From: RBG-16-66-20 sp964564865
Lineage (GTDB): Bacteria > Pseudomonadota > Gammaproteobacteria > Burkholderiales > SG8-39
NCBI GenBank assembly: GCA_964564865.1
Contig: CAZMDA010000001.1
Span: 75,671-139,670 of the forward strand
DNA: 64,000 nucleotides
Reading direction: 5' to 3'
Part shown: one piece after another, positions 1 to 7,554 of the stretch
Layout: every line of letters begins with the position of its first letter
Position numbering within the stretch: the first letter of the stretch is position 1
Translations under genes and position numbers: made by a program
Notes under the pieces: generated by a model
Seen by the model: the letters and a program-made list of their open reading frames with translations, nothing else
The model's database searches: none
What the model was told of the DNA's origin: nothing

Positions 1-384
1 CAGGCGCCTGCCCTCGAAGCGGTCGATCAGCGTCGTGACGCGGCCGTCGTATTCGGTGCGTGACACCCGGCGGCCGCCGTGCTCGCAGGTGAGCAGGCGC
101 CCGCGGCGGTCGCGGGTATTGCCGTTGGCGTGGCCGGAGGGGCTGCGGAACACGCTGGTGGTCCCGGTCTCCTCGTCCCAGCGGTACATGCGGTTTCCCG
201 GCACGTCGCTCCACACCAGGCTGCGCGCATCGCCCAGCCAGACCGGGCCCTCGGCCCAGCGGAAACCGGTGGCGAGGCGCTCCACCTTCGCGAGCGGCAG
301 GCGGTAGCGGTTGAAGGATTCGTCCACGGCCACGACGGCGGGATCGGGAACGCGCTGGCTGGGGTGCCACTCGATGGTGTCCAT
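1..384 (-). CDS. SMP-30/gluconolactonase/LRE family protein (3' end outside window)
   Basis: The minus strand reads open from an ATG at 384 to the window edge, giving the first 128 residues. The segment GFRWAEGPVWLGDARSLVWS followed by DVPGNRMYRW and later TCEHGGRRVSR is typical of the SMP-30/gluconolactonase six-bladed beta-propeller family, where the early Glu in the EGP motif is a metal ligand. Family members hydrolyse sugar lactones. The divergent neighbour at 454 resembles uronate dehydrogenase, whose product is an aldaric acid lactone, so lactone hydrolysis would fit as the next step; that link is inference. The gene is truncated only by the window boundary. Confidence 0.85.
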   Translation of the reverse strand, partial: MDTIEWHPSQRVPDPAVVAVDESFNRYRLPLAKVERLATGFRWAEGPVWLGDARSLVWSDVPGNRMYRWDEETGTTSVFRSPSGHANGNTRDRRGRLLTCEHGGRRVSRTEYDGRVTTLIDRFEGRRL

Positions 385-453
385 GGCGGCATTATTTCAT
401 CAACCGGGGCGCGCCCGGCGATACTTCCGGGGGCGAAAGGAGCAGATACAGCC

Positions 454-1275
454 ATGAAGAAGACCATCCTCATCACCGGCGCCGCGGGCGACGTCGGCAC
501 CCACCTGCGCCGGGAGCTGGCGAAGAAGTATCGCATCAGGGCATCGGACCTGCGGTCGCTGAAGAAGGTCGGAAAGGAGACCTTCATGCGCGCCGACATC
601 TCCCGGATGGCCGACGCCCTGCGCATCACGAAGGGCGTGGACGCCATCGTGCACCTGGGCGGCTACTCGGTGGAGGGGCCCTGGGAGGGCATCCTCAGCG
701 CCAACATCGTCGGCTGCTACAACGTGTTCGAGGCCGCACGCAGGAACGGCGTGAAGCGGATCGTGTTCCCGACCTCGAATCATGCCGTCGGGTTCTACAG
801 GCGCAGCACGACCATCGACCACCGCGTCTACCCGAAGCCCGACAGCCGCTACGGCGTGTCCAAGGTGTTCGGCGAGGCGCTGGGCAGCCTCTACGCCGAC
901 AAGTACGGCATGGAGTTCCTGATGATTCGCGTCGGCAACGTCAACCCGGCGCCGATCGACAAGCGGCGCCTGTCCATCTGGGTTAGCCCGCGCGACCTCG
1001 CGCAGCTGGTGACGATCGGCATCGAGCATCCGGAGATCCGCTTCGAGATCGTCTACGGCATCTCGGGCAACACGCGCGCCTGGTATGACAACGCGAACGC
1101 CTTTCGCCTTGGCTACAAGCCGAAGGACAACGCCGAGGCCTGGGCGGTGGAGGTGCTGGCGAAGGAGAAGAAGGGCGATCCGGTCGCCGAGAAGTACCAG
1201 GGCGGGGTGTTCTGCGCCGTGGAGGAAGTGCCCAATCCGGCGCCGCTGCCGAAGCGGCGGCGCGCCGCCCGCTAG
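454..1275 (+). CDS. NAD-dependent epimerase/dehydratase, uronate dehydrogenase-like
   Basis: This is a 273-residue short extended-SDR protein. It has the N-terminal Rossmann motif ITGAAGDVG (about residues 5-13), the VHLGG segment, a Ser-rich strand (FPTSNHAVGFY) and the catalytic pair YGVSK. Overall order and length match bacterial uronate dehydrogenase (Udh), which oxidises D-galacturonate or D-glucuronate to the aldarolactone with NAD. The ATG at 454 follows AAAGGAG at a good distance. The divergent gluconolactonase-type gene (1-384) shares the 69-base upstream region, which supports a sugar-acid role. The C-terminus is basic (KRRRAAR). Substrate assignment is by family resemblance only; another sugar dehydrogenase is possible. 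Confidence 0.75.
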   Translation: MKKTILITGAAGDVGTHLRRELAKKYRIRASDLRSLKKVGKETFMRADISRMADALRITKGVDAIVHLGGYSVEGPWEGILSANIVGCYNVFEAARRNGVKRIVFPTSNHAVGFYRRSTTIDHRVYPKPDSRYGVSKVFGEALGSLYADKYGMEFLMIRVGNVNPAPIDKRRLSIWVSPRDLAQLVTIGIEHPEIRFEIVYGISGNTRAWYDNANAFRLGYKPKDNAEAWAVEVLAKEKKGDPVAEKYQGGVFCAVEEVPNPAPLPKRRRAAR

Positions 1276-1305
1276 CCCGAATGTGCACGATCGTGCACAT
1301 TCGGG
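1276..1305. repeat. 30-bp perfect palindrome between convergent genes
   Basis: Starting at the base after the stop codon at 1275, fifteen bases (CCCGAATGTGCACGA) are followed directly by their exact reverse complement. The 45-base gap separates two convergent genes. As RNA it can form a 13-bp stem with a GATC loop in either direction, so a bidirectional terminator or 3'-end stabiliser is plausible. There is no T-run on either side. A dimeric-protein operator is the alternative. Its core shares TGT-N3-CGATCG-N3-ACA with the palindromes at 19956 and 52267. Confidence 0.8.
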
Positions 1306-1320
1306 GGCCTTCCGCCCTGG

Positions 1321-2388
1321 CTACTTCTTCGCGTCGCGCCGCTCGAGCAGCTCGGCACGGGGTTTCAGGATGTCGTCGAACTTCGATTTCGCGATCAGCA
1401 CCACGTGCCCGGCCAGCGCCCTCTCGCGCGGCAGCCGCTCGTTCAGCTTCTTCAGCCGGTCCTCGGCGTCCTTGCCCTGGGGCTTGGGCTCTCCGGCGAC
1501 GGCCACCTGGGCGTAGTAGTTCTCGCCCGAGAGCTTGCCCAGCCGGATGGTGTAGGTGAGGCCGTCGAAGGTGCTCGCCACCAGCGTGACGGGCTTGTCC
1601 AGGCCGCTGTCGGCGGGCTTCACCTCCGGCGGCGCGACGTCGGCGAGCTCGATGCTGTTGAGCGAATACGAGGCCGCGTTCGCCTTGGTGACCTCCAGCT
1701 TCTCGCCCGGCCGCAGCGGCGCGAGCCGCCAGTCCGCGTTGTCGCCGGAGCGCTCGATCCGCCAGCCCTCGCCCTCGGCGGGACGGTAGTCGAGCGCCTT
1801 CACGCCCTCGGCGCCGAAGCCCGGGCGCGCGATCCAGTCGGCGCTTTTCGTGCTCGCCTGCGCGAGCGGGTCGGCGACGACGTAGACGGTCTTCTCCTCG
1901 CCCGGCAGGGCGACGAAGCGCCCGTCGCCGCGCGCGGTCTCGGGCTTCTCCGGCGGGGTCTTGAAGTACTTGCGGCCGGCGACGAAGCGCGCCAGCGGCT
2001 TGCCGTCGGCGCCCTGGAACTCGACCGTGGTGCCGCTTTCGTCCAGCTGCAGGCGGGCGCGGTCCTTCTCGCCGATGGGCTCGACCTGCCCGATCTTGAG
2101 CTCCAGCGCCTTGAGGACGAACTCTCGTACCTTGTCGAAGTCGGCGGCGTAGCCGTTGCGCTCGGCGATGGCCCACTGCTCGCCCTTGCGGGCGAGGGTC
2201 AGGGTCGCCTTGGGCTCGCGGATCACGATGCCCGCCACGTCGGCCGCCTTCAGGCCCTTGAGCAGCGGCTGGCCGAGGGTGCCCGAGGCGGGCGGCTTGT
2301 GCGCGTCGCCCTGCTGGCGCACCAGCAGCGCGCCGCCGCCGAGTACCGCCAGCAGCAGGACCAGGACCGCGGCGATCCTCGCGTTCAT
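1321..2388 (-). CDS. DUF4340 domain-containing protein of a GldG-type ABC operon
   Basis: This 355-residue protein has a single N-terminal membrane anchor (about residues 5-23, VLVLLLAVLGGGALL) followed by a long soluble, presumably periplasmic region. The sequence matches DUF4340, typically with internally repeated domains that begin VAGIVI..., and is routinely encoded next to GldG-like proteins. Its start overlaps the stop of the upstream gldG-like gene (ATGA, 2385-2388), so the two are translationally coupled. It is the last gene of a four-gene minus-strand operon: ATPase, permease, GldG-like, DUF4340. The biochemical role is not known. Confidence 0.8.
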   Translation of the reverse strand: MNARIAAVLVLLLAVLGGGALLVRQQGDAHKPPASGTLGQPLLKGLKAADVAGIVIREPKATLTLARKGEQWAIAERNGYAADFDKVREFVLKALELKIGQVEPIGEKDRARLQLDESGTTVEFQGADGKPLARFVAGRKYFKTPPEKPETARGDGRFVALPGEEKTVYVVADPLAQASTKSADWIARPGFGAEGVKALDYRPAEGEGWRIERSGDNADWRLAPLRPGEKLEVTKANAASYSLNSIELADVAPPEVKPADSGLDKPVTLVASTFDGLTYTIRLGKLSGENYYAQVAVAGEPKPQGKDAEDRLKKLNERLPRERALAGHVVLIAKSKFDDILKPRAELLERRDAKK

Positions 2389-4292
2389 GCCGGCACCGCC
2401 TCGCGTTGGGCAGCCGCCGCGCGGCGGCTGCGGCGCAGCAGCGCCACCAGCAGCCCGGCCAGCGCCACCAGCAGGGGCATCAGCGCGATGTTCGCCACCT
2501 TGGTCCAGAACACGAGGCTCTCGGCGTCCTGGCGCAGGTTCTTGCGCAGCTCCTTCAGCTCGGCCTGGGTGCGGGTGGCGGTCTTGCGCAGGTTCTCGAT
2601 CTCCGCCTGCTGCTCCGGGGTCAGGATCTGCGCCGAGCCCTTCGCCTGCGCGGCCGGGCCGCGCGCCTTCTGCAGCTCCTGCAGCTTCTCCAGCGTCTTC
2701 TGGCGCTCGTCCTCCAGCGCCTTCAGCCGCCCGAAGTACTGCTTCTGGGCCTCGGCCTCCATCTCGCGCACCACCGTGAGCGGGCGGAACGCCGAGGCGC
2801 GGCTCTGCAGCGAGATCAGCGCATCGCCCGAGGCGACCTGCTCGACCAGGCTCTGCGCGAAGGCGAGGTTGCCGTTGGAGGGGACGATGATGCGGCGGCC
2901 GAATACTTCCTGGATGTCCACCGCGGCGCCGTCGTGCAGCATGTCGACGTCGGCCACCAGCACCACCGAGTTGTCGGCGGCGGACTGCGCAAGGTGCGCC
3001 GGGGCGGCCGGGGCGTCCTTCTTCGCGTCCTTCGCCGCCGGCGCGCCGTCCTTGGGCCGGCCCTCGGGGAACGCGCTCCTGAACTTCCCCGACAGGCGCA
3101 GCGCCAGCGGGCGCGCCTTGTCCTCGGGCTGGAAGCCCTTCAGCGCCGCCTCGCCGGACACCGTCGCCACCACGTTGTCCACCAGCATGGAGTTGGGCGA
3201 GGACTTGACCAGCTCGGTCAGCTTGAGGCCCTCGGCCGGCTTGACCTCGAACGCCCCGCCGAAGGCATACAGCAGCGTCTCGATCTGGCTGGTGGAGACG
3301 TCGTCGCGGTTGAAGGCGGTGCGGTTCAGCGTCAGCACCGTCGGCGTGAGGCGGCTGCCGCCGCCGGAGGCGTAGACCACGTCGGCGATCACCTTGCCCG
3401 GGTTCATCTCCACGCCCCAGGCCTTGAACAGCTTCGGCAGGCTGGAGGTGGAGCCGCCGGCGCTCGCCCCCGGCATCGGGCTGGGCTGCTGGTCGAAGTA
3501 GGCGTAGGGGTCGACGAAGGCGACCAGCTTGCCGCCGCGCATGACGAACTGGTCGAGCACGTACTCCACCGACTCCGGGACGTCGCGCGGGTGGATCAGC
3601 AGCAGCACGTTGATGTCCTTGTCGATGGACTCGGTCATCATGTTCACTTCCCGGACGTTGAAGTCGCGCTTCAGCTCGTTGGCGAACACCCAGGGCTCGG
3701 AACTCTGCCGCGTCATCGGGTTGAAGCGCTCGCCCAGCACCGGCAGGCCGCTCATCAGGCCGATGGTCGGGCGCTCGGCGCTGCCGACCCGGGCGATGGC
3801 GCGCGCCAGGTCGTACTCCAGCAGGCGCTCGCGCTGCGGCGAGACCGCGGCGATGACCTGCTTGCGGTCGAGCTGCGTCACCGCCACGCCGAGGTAGAAC
3901 TGCTCGCCCGAGGGGAGCTGCTGCGCCTCGACGCCGTCCAGCTGGGCGGATTCCTCCTCCTCGCTGTCCGGGCGCGGGTTGTACTTCTCGATCACCAGGT
4001 TGGTGCCGGCCACCGACTTGAACTCGCGCACCATGTCGTCCACGCGCTTGGCGAAGCTGCGCAGCTGCACCGGCATCGCCTGCTCGCCCTGCGAGACGTA
4101 CAGCTTCACCTTCACCGGCGCCTGCAGCCCGCGCAGGATCTTCTTCGTGCCATCGGACAGCGTGTACAGGTTGCCGTCGGTGAGGTCGGCGCGCACCGCC
4201 GCCAGCGAGGCGAGGTAGTTGGCCGCCACCAGGATCAGGAACAGCGCCGCCAGGCCGACGGCGGAATACAGCAGGGCTTCGTTCTTCTTCAT
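2385..4292 (-). CDS. GldG family ABC transporter auxiliary protein
   Basis: This 635-residue protein has an N-terminal membrane segment (about residues 8-31) followed by the GldG signature region ADLTDGNLYTLSDGTKKIL. It continues with a large extracytoplasmic domain, a Glu/Gln/Lys-rich coiled coil at about 510-590 and a C-terminal membrane helix (about 605-623) ending in basic residues. It belongs to the ABC-type GldG/IFT52-like family that partners GldA and GldF. In Bacteroidetes these serve gliding; in proteobacteria the same set occurs without gliding and its cargo is unknown. It lies 10 bases downstream of the permease and overlaps the DUF4340 gene by 4 bases. Confidence 0.85.
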   Translation of the reverse strand: MKKNEALLYSAVGLAALFLILVAANYLASLAAVRADLTDGNLYTLSDGTKKILRGLQAPVKVKLYVSQGEQAMPVQLRSFAKRVDDMVREFKSVAGTNLVIEKYNPRPDSEEEESAQLDGVEAQQLPSGEQFYLGVAVTQLDRKQVIAAVSPQRERLLEYDLARAIARVGSAERPTIGLMSGLPVLGERFNPMTRQSSEPWVFANELKRDFNVREVNMMTESIDKDINVLLLIHPRDVPESVEYVLDQFVMRGGKLVAFVDPYAYFDQQPSPMPGASAGGSTSSLPKLFKAWGVEMNPGKVIADVVYASGGGSRLTPTVLTLNRTAFNRDDVSTSQIETLLYAFGGAFEVKPAEGLKLTELVKSSPNSMLVDNVVATVSGEAALKGFQPEDKARPLALRLSGKFRSAFPEGRPKDGAPAAKDAKKDAPAAPAHLAQSAADNSVVLVADVDMLHDGAAVDIQEVFGRRIIVPSNGNLAFAQSLVEQVASGDALISLQSRASAFRPLTVVREMEAEAQKQYFGRLKALEDERQKTLEKLQELQKARGPAAQAKGSAQILTPEQQAEIENLRKTATRTQAELKELRKNLRQDAESLVFWTKVANIALMPLLVALAGLLVALLRRSRRAAAAQREAVPA

Positions 4293-4302
4293 GGTTCGGT
4301 CC

Positions 4303-5037
4303 CTAGCCGGCGCGGTGGCCGCGGATGATGACCCCGGTGGCGAACAGCGCGAAGCCGATCACCGAGAGGAAGAACAGCAGGTCGCGGCTGTCGATCACGC
4401 CCTTCTGGAAGCCGTCGAAGTGCGTCATCACCGAGAACGCCGCCACGGTGTCGATGAACGCCGGGCTCGCCCAGCGCACCAGCAGGTCGGTGACCGGGTT
4501 GAAACCGGCCAGGATCAGGAACAGGCACAGCACCACCGACAGGATGAAGGCGACCACCTGGTTGCGCGTCATGGCCGAGGTCATGCAGCTCACGGCGAGG
4601 TAGGCGCCGGCCAGCATCAGGCTGCCCACGTAGCCGGTGAAGATGACGCCGTTGTCCGGGTCGCCCAGCACGTTCGCGGTGATGATCACCGGGAAGGTGA
4701 GCGCCAGCGCCAGGGCGAGGAACAGCCACGAGGCGAGGAACTTGCCGATGATCGCCTGCGCGGTGGTCACCGGCATCGTCAGCAGCAGTTCGATGGTGCC
4801 GGCGCGGCGCTCCTCGGACCACAGGCGCATGCCCACGGCGGGCACCAGGATCAGGTACAGCCAGGGATGCCAGGCGAAGAAGGCGCCCAGGCCGGCCTCG
4901 CCGCGCTCGAAGAACGCCCCGGCGGTGAAGGTGAAGAAGCCCGCGAGCAGCAGGAAGATGACGAGGAACACGTACGCGACCGGGGAGGTGAAGTAGCCCC
5001 CGAGCTCGCGCTTGGCGATGGTCCAGACGAGATTCAT
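4303..5037 (-). CDS. ABC transporter permease, GldF/NosY type
   Basis: This 244-residue integral membrane protein has about six hydrophobic helices. It opens MNLVWTIAKRELGGYFTSPV, the characteristic start of ABC-2 permeases of the GldF/NosY group. The motif RLWSEERRAGTIELLLTMPV (about residues 71-90) is the conserved cytoplasmic coupling segment of ABC-2 permeases. It sits 4 bases from the ATPase gene and 10 bases from the GldG-like gene, in the order ATPase-permease-GldG-DUF4340. It would form the membrane channel of the exporter. Substrate is unknown. Confidence 0.88.
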   Translation of the reverse strand: MNLVWTIAKRELGGYFTSPVAYVFLVIFLLLAGFFTFTAGAFFERGEAGLGAFFAWHPWLYLILVPAVGMRLWSEERRAGTIELLLTMPVTTAQAIIGKFLASWLFLALALALTFPVIITANVLGDPDNGVIFTGYVGSLMLAGAYLAVSCMTSAMTRNQVVAFILSVVLCLFLILAGFNPVTDLLVRWASPAFIDTVAAFSVMTHFDGFQKGVIDSRDLLFFLSVIGFALFATGVIIRGHRAG

Positions 5038-5041
5038 GGCT

Positions 5042-5968
5042 CTACCCGCTCCTCTTCACGGTATCCGGCAGGGTGATGCGGCGGAACACCTCGTCCAGGT
5101 GCCCTTCCTCGGTGCGCAGCGCGTCCAGCTTCCAGCCCTCGCGGTCCGCGAGCGCCACGATCGCGCGCGTGAGTTCCGCCGAGGCGGACTTGTCCGCGGG
5201 ATAGACGCGGAACGAGCCATCCAGCTTCTCCACGCGGCCCAGCGCCGCCAGCTTCTCCTCCGTCGCGCCCTGCGCGTGCAGGGTGACCGCGCCCGCCACG
5301 TCGGACATCGCGCGCAGCTCGTCCGGCGTGCCGTTGGCGACGATGCGGCCGCGGTCGATGATGATGGCGCGGCTGCAGGCGGCGTCCACCTCCTCCAGGA
5401 TGTGGGTCGAGAACACCACCGCCTTGGTCCTGCCCAGTTCCCGGATCAGGTTCCTCACCTCGTGCTTCTGGTTCGGGTCCAGGCCGTCGGTGGGCTCGTC
5501 CAGCACCAGCACCTCCGGGTCGTGGATCAGGGCCTGCGCGAGGCAGGTGCGGTGCTTGTAGCCCTTGGACAGGGTGTCGATGGACTGCTCCAGCACCGAT
5601 TCCAGGAAGCAGCGCTCGACCACGCGCGCGAGCGCCTTCCTGCGCGCCGCGGCGTCCAGGCCGCGCATCTCGGCGCAGAACTCCAGGAATCCGCGCACCG
5701 TCATGTCCGGGTAGGAGGCGGCATTCTCCGGCAGGTAGCCGACCAGGCGCTTGGCGGCGAGCGGGGACTCGACGACGTCATGGCCGCCCACCGTCACCTT
5801 GCCCGAGCTGGGCGGGTAGAAGCCGGTGATCATGCGCATGGTGGTGGACTTGCCGGCGCCGTTGGGCCCCAGGAAGCCGAGCACCTCGCCGCGCTCGACG
5901 CTGAACGAAACCCCGTCCACCGCGCGCTTGGCGCCAAACGTCTTCACCAGATTCTCGATGCGTATCAT
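5042..5968 (-). CDS. ABC transporter ATP-binding protein (GldA/NatA-like)
   Basis: This 308-residue ATPase carries Walker A GPNGAGKST (about residues 35-43), signature LSKGYKHRTCLAQAL, Walker B VLVLDEPTDGLDP and an H-loop STHIL. The LSKGY form of the signature is usual in GldA/NatA-type ATPases. The C-terminal about 90 residues form the domain typical of this export group. I start at the ATG at 5968 (MIRIENLVKTFG), because the in-frame extension upstream lacks family similarity. It is the first gene of the minus-strand operon, divergent from the tctCBA operon across about 140 bases. Confidence 0.92.
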   Translation of the reverse strand: MIRIENLVKTFGAKRAVDGVSFSVERGEVLGFLGPNGAGKSTTMRMITGFYPPSSGKVTVGGHDVVESPLAAKRLVGYLPENAASYPDMTVRGFLEFCAEMRGLDAAARRKALARVVERCFLESVLEQSIDTLSKGYKHRTCLAQALIHDPEVLVLDEPTDGLDPNQKHEVRNLIRELGRTKAVVFSTHILEEVDAACSRAIIIDRGRIVANGTPDELRAMSDVAGAVTLHAQGATEEKLAALGRVEKLDGSFRVYPADKSASAELTRAIVALADREGWKLDALRTEEGHLDEVFRRITLPDTVKRSG

Positions 5969-6108
5969 GGTATTGGGCGACCGTTGGTCGAACCGCCGGC
6001 GCAATTATGGGCAGGCCGGCGGAAGTTCAAGGGGGCGCATTATCGCCGAATTCCGGCCCGATTCGACCCCCCGGCATGGATAGAATGCTGAAAACACGGG
6101 GAGGTTCC

Positions 6109-7044
6109 ATGAAATTCGTCGTTGCATTCGTGATGGCGCTCGCCAGCTTCGGTGCTGCAGCGCAACCCAGCCTGAAAATGATGATCCCGGCCAACCCGGG
6201 GGGCGGCTGGGACCAGACCGGCCGCAACCTGGCCGCCGCGATGCAGGGCGCCAAGCTCGTCTCCGGCGTCCAGTTCGAGAACAAGGGCGGCGCCGCCGGC
6301 ATCATCGGCCTGGCGCAGTTCGCCAACCAGGCCAAGGGCGATCCCAACGCCGTGATGATCGGCGGCATGGTCATGGTGGGCGGCATCATCCTGGGCAAGT
6401 CCCAGGTGAACCTGTCGCAGGTGACCCCGATCGCGCGCCTCACCAGCGAATGGGAAATCATCGTGGTGCCGGCCAATTCGCCGCTCAAGTCCATGGCGGA
6501 CCTGGTGAAGATGCTGAAGGCCGACCCGGGCAAGGTGTCCTGGGGCGGCGGCTCCGCCGGCGGCACCGACCATATCCTGGCGGGCCTCATCGCCAAGGCG
6601 GTGGGCGTGGACGCGGCCCGGGTGAACTACGTGCCCTACAAGGGCGGCGGCGAGGCGGTCGCGGCGATCCTGGGCGGCCATGTCACCGTGGGCGTGTCCG
6701 GCATCGGCGAGTTCGCCGAGCACGTCAAGTCCGGCAAGATGCGGGCGCTCGCGCAATCGAGCCCCGCGAAGCTGGACGGCATTCCGTCGCTCAAGGAACA
6801 GGGCGTCGACGTCGAACTGGGCAACTGGCGCGGTATCTTCGGCGCCCCCGGCATCACGCCGCAGCAGCGCGACGCGCTGGTGAAGCTGGTGAAGGACGCC
6901 ACCGAGACCCCGGCCTGGAAGGCGACCCTGGACAAGATGGGCTGGACCGGCTGGTTCCTCGGCGGCGACGACTACCGCCGGTTCATCGACGAGGACATCA
7001 AGCGCGTCTCGGCGATCATCGAGTCGCTCGGACTGAAGAAGTAG
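6109..7044 (+). CDS. Tripartite tricarboxylate transporter substrate-binding protein (TctC/Bug family)
   Basis: This 311-residue periplasmic binding protein has a Sec signal peptide (MKFVVAFVMALASFGAAAQ, cleavage about residue 19). Bug-fold landmarks follow: MMIPANPGGGWDQTGRNL at the first beta-strand and loop, FENKGGAAGIIG, YVPYKGGGEAVAAILGG and the late GNWRGIFGAPGIT. Bug proteins capture carboxylates and deliver them to a TctA/TctB channel. The ATG at 6109 follows GGGGAGG. Unlike the three other Bug genes in this window, it is directly followed by its own tctB and tctA, so it is probably a complete carboxylate importer. The ligand cannot be read from the sequence. Confidence 0.93.
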   Translation: MKFVVAFVMALASFGAAAQPSLKMMIPANPGGGWDQTGRNLAAAMQGAKLVSGVQFENKGGAAGIIGLAQFANQAKGDPNAVMIGGMVMVGGIILGKSQVNLSQVTPIARLTSEWEIIVVPANSPLKSMADLVKMLKADPGKVSWGGGSAGGTDHILAGLIAKAVGVDAARVNYVPYKGGGEAVAAILGGHVTVGVSGIGEFAEHVKSGKMRALAQSSPAKLDGIPSLKEQGVDVELGNWRGIFGAPGITPQQRDALVKLVKDATETPAWKATLDKMGWTGWFLGGDDYRRFIDEDIKRVSAIIESLGLKK

Positions 7045-7051
7045 CCTGGCC

Positions 7052-7552
7052 GTGCGCCGCTCGGCGGCGGAAGTCGCGCTTTCCCTCGGCGTCCTGGCGC
7101 TGGGCATCGGCGTCGCCGTGGTCACCGCCGGCCTGCCCTCCGAGGGCGGCTACGCCGGCATCGGCCCGAACTTCATTCCCGCCGTGGTGGCCGGCGGGAT
7201 CATCCTGCTGGGCGCCTGGCTCGCGTTCGAGGCCTTCACCGGCGGCTGGCGCAACGCCGCCCCCGACGATCCGGCTGCGCGCGGCGAGCACGCGTTCCAC
7301 GGCGCCGGGTTCGCCTGGATCAGCGCCGGCCTGTTCGTGCACATGGCGCTCATCGGCTGGGCGGGCTTCGTGGTCGCGGGCGTGGCGCTGTTCGCCTGCG
7401 TCGCGCGCGGCTTCGGCAGCGCGCGCCCCGCGCGCGACCTCGGCATCGGCCTCGTGTTGTCGATCGCGATCTACGCCTTCTTCGTCAAGCTGCTGAACGT
7501 CAACCTGCCGGCGGGCTGGCTCGCGCCCCTGCTGGGCAGCGCGGGGATTTGA
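7052..7552 (+). CDS. tctB: Tripartite tricarboxylate transporter small permease subunit (TctB)
   Basis: This 166-residue hydrophobic protein has four predicted membrane helices (about 5-25, 37-56, 86-118 and 128-146). It carries the TctB-like loop GYAGIGPNFIP after the first helix. It starts at GTG 7052, seven bases after the tctC stop, and ends overlapping the start region of tctA. Size, helix count and position between tctC and tctA identify the poorly conserved small membrane subunit. Confidence 0.9.
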   Translation: MRRSAAEVALSLGVLALGIGVAVVTAGLPSEGGYAGIGPNFIPAVVAGGIILLGAWLAFEAFTGGWRNAAPDDPAARGEHAFHGAGFAWISAGLFVHMALIGWAGFVVAGVALFACVARGFGSARPARDLGIGLVLSIAIYAFFVKLLNVNLPAGWLAPLLGSAGI

Positions 7553-7554
7553 GG

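Noticed and set aside
1405..4328. Very long open frames opposite the GldG/DUF4340 genes (several hundred codons, Arg/His/Leu-rich)
   Set aside because: They are antisense shadows caused by high GC and codon bias; the minus-strand proteins have clear domains and the shadows have none.
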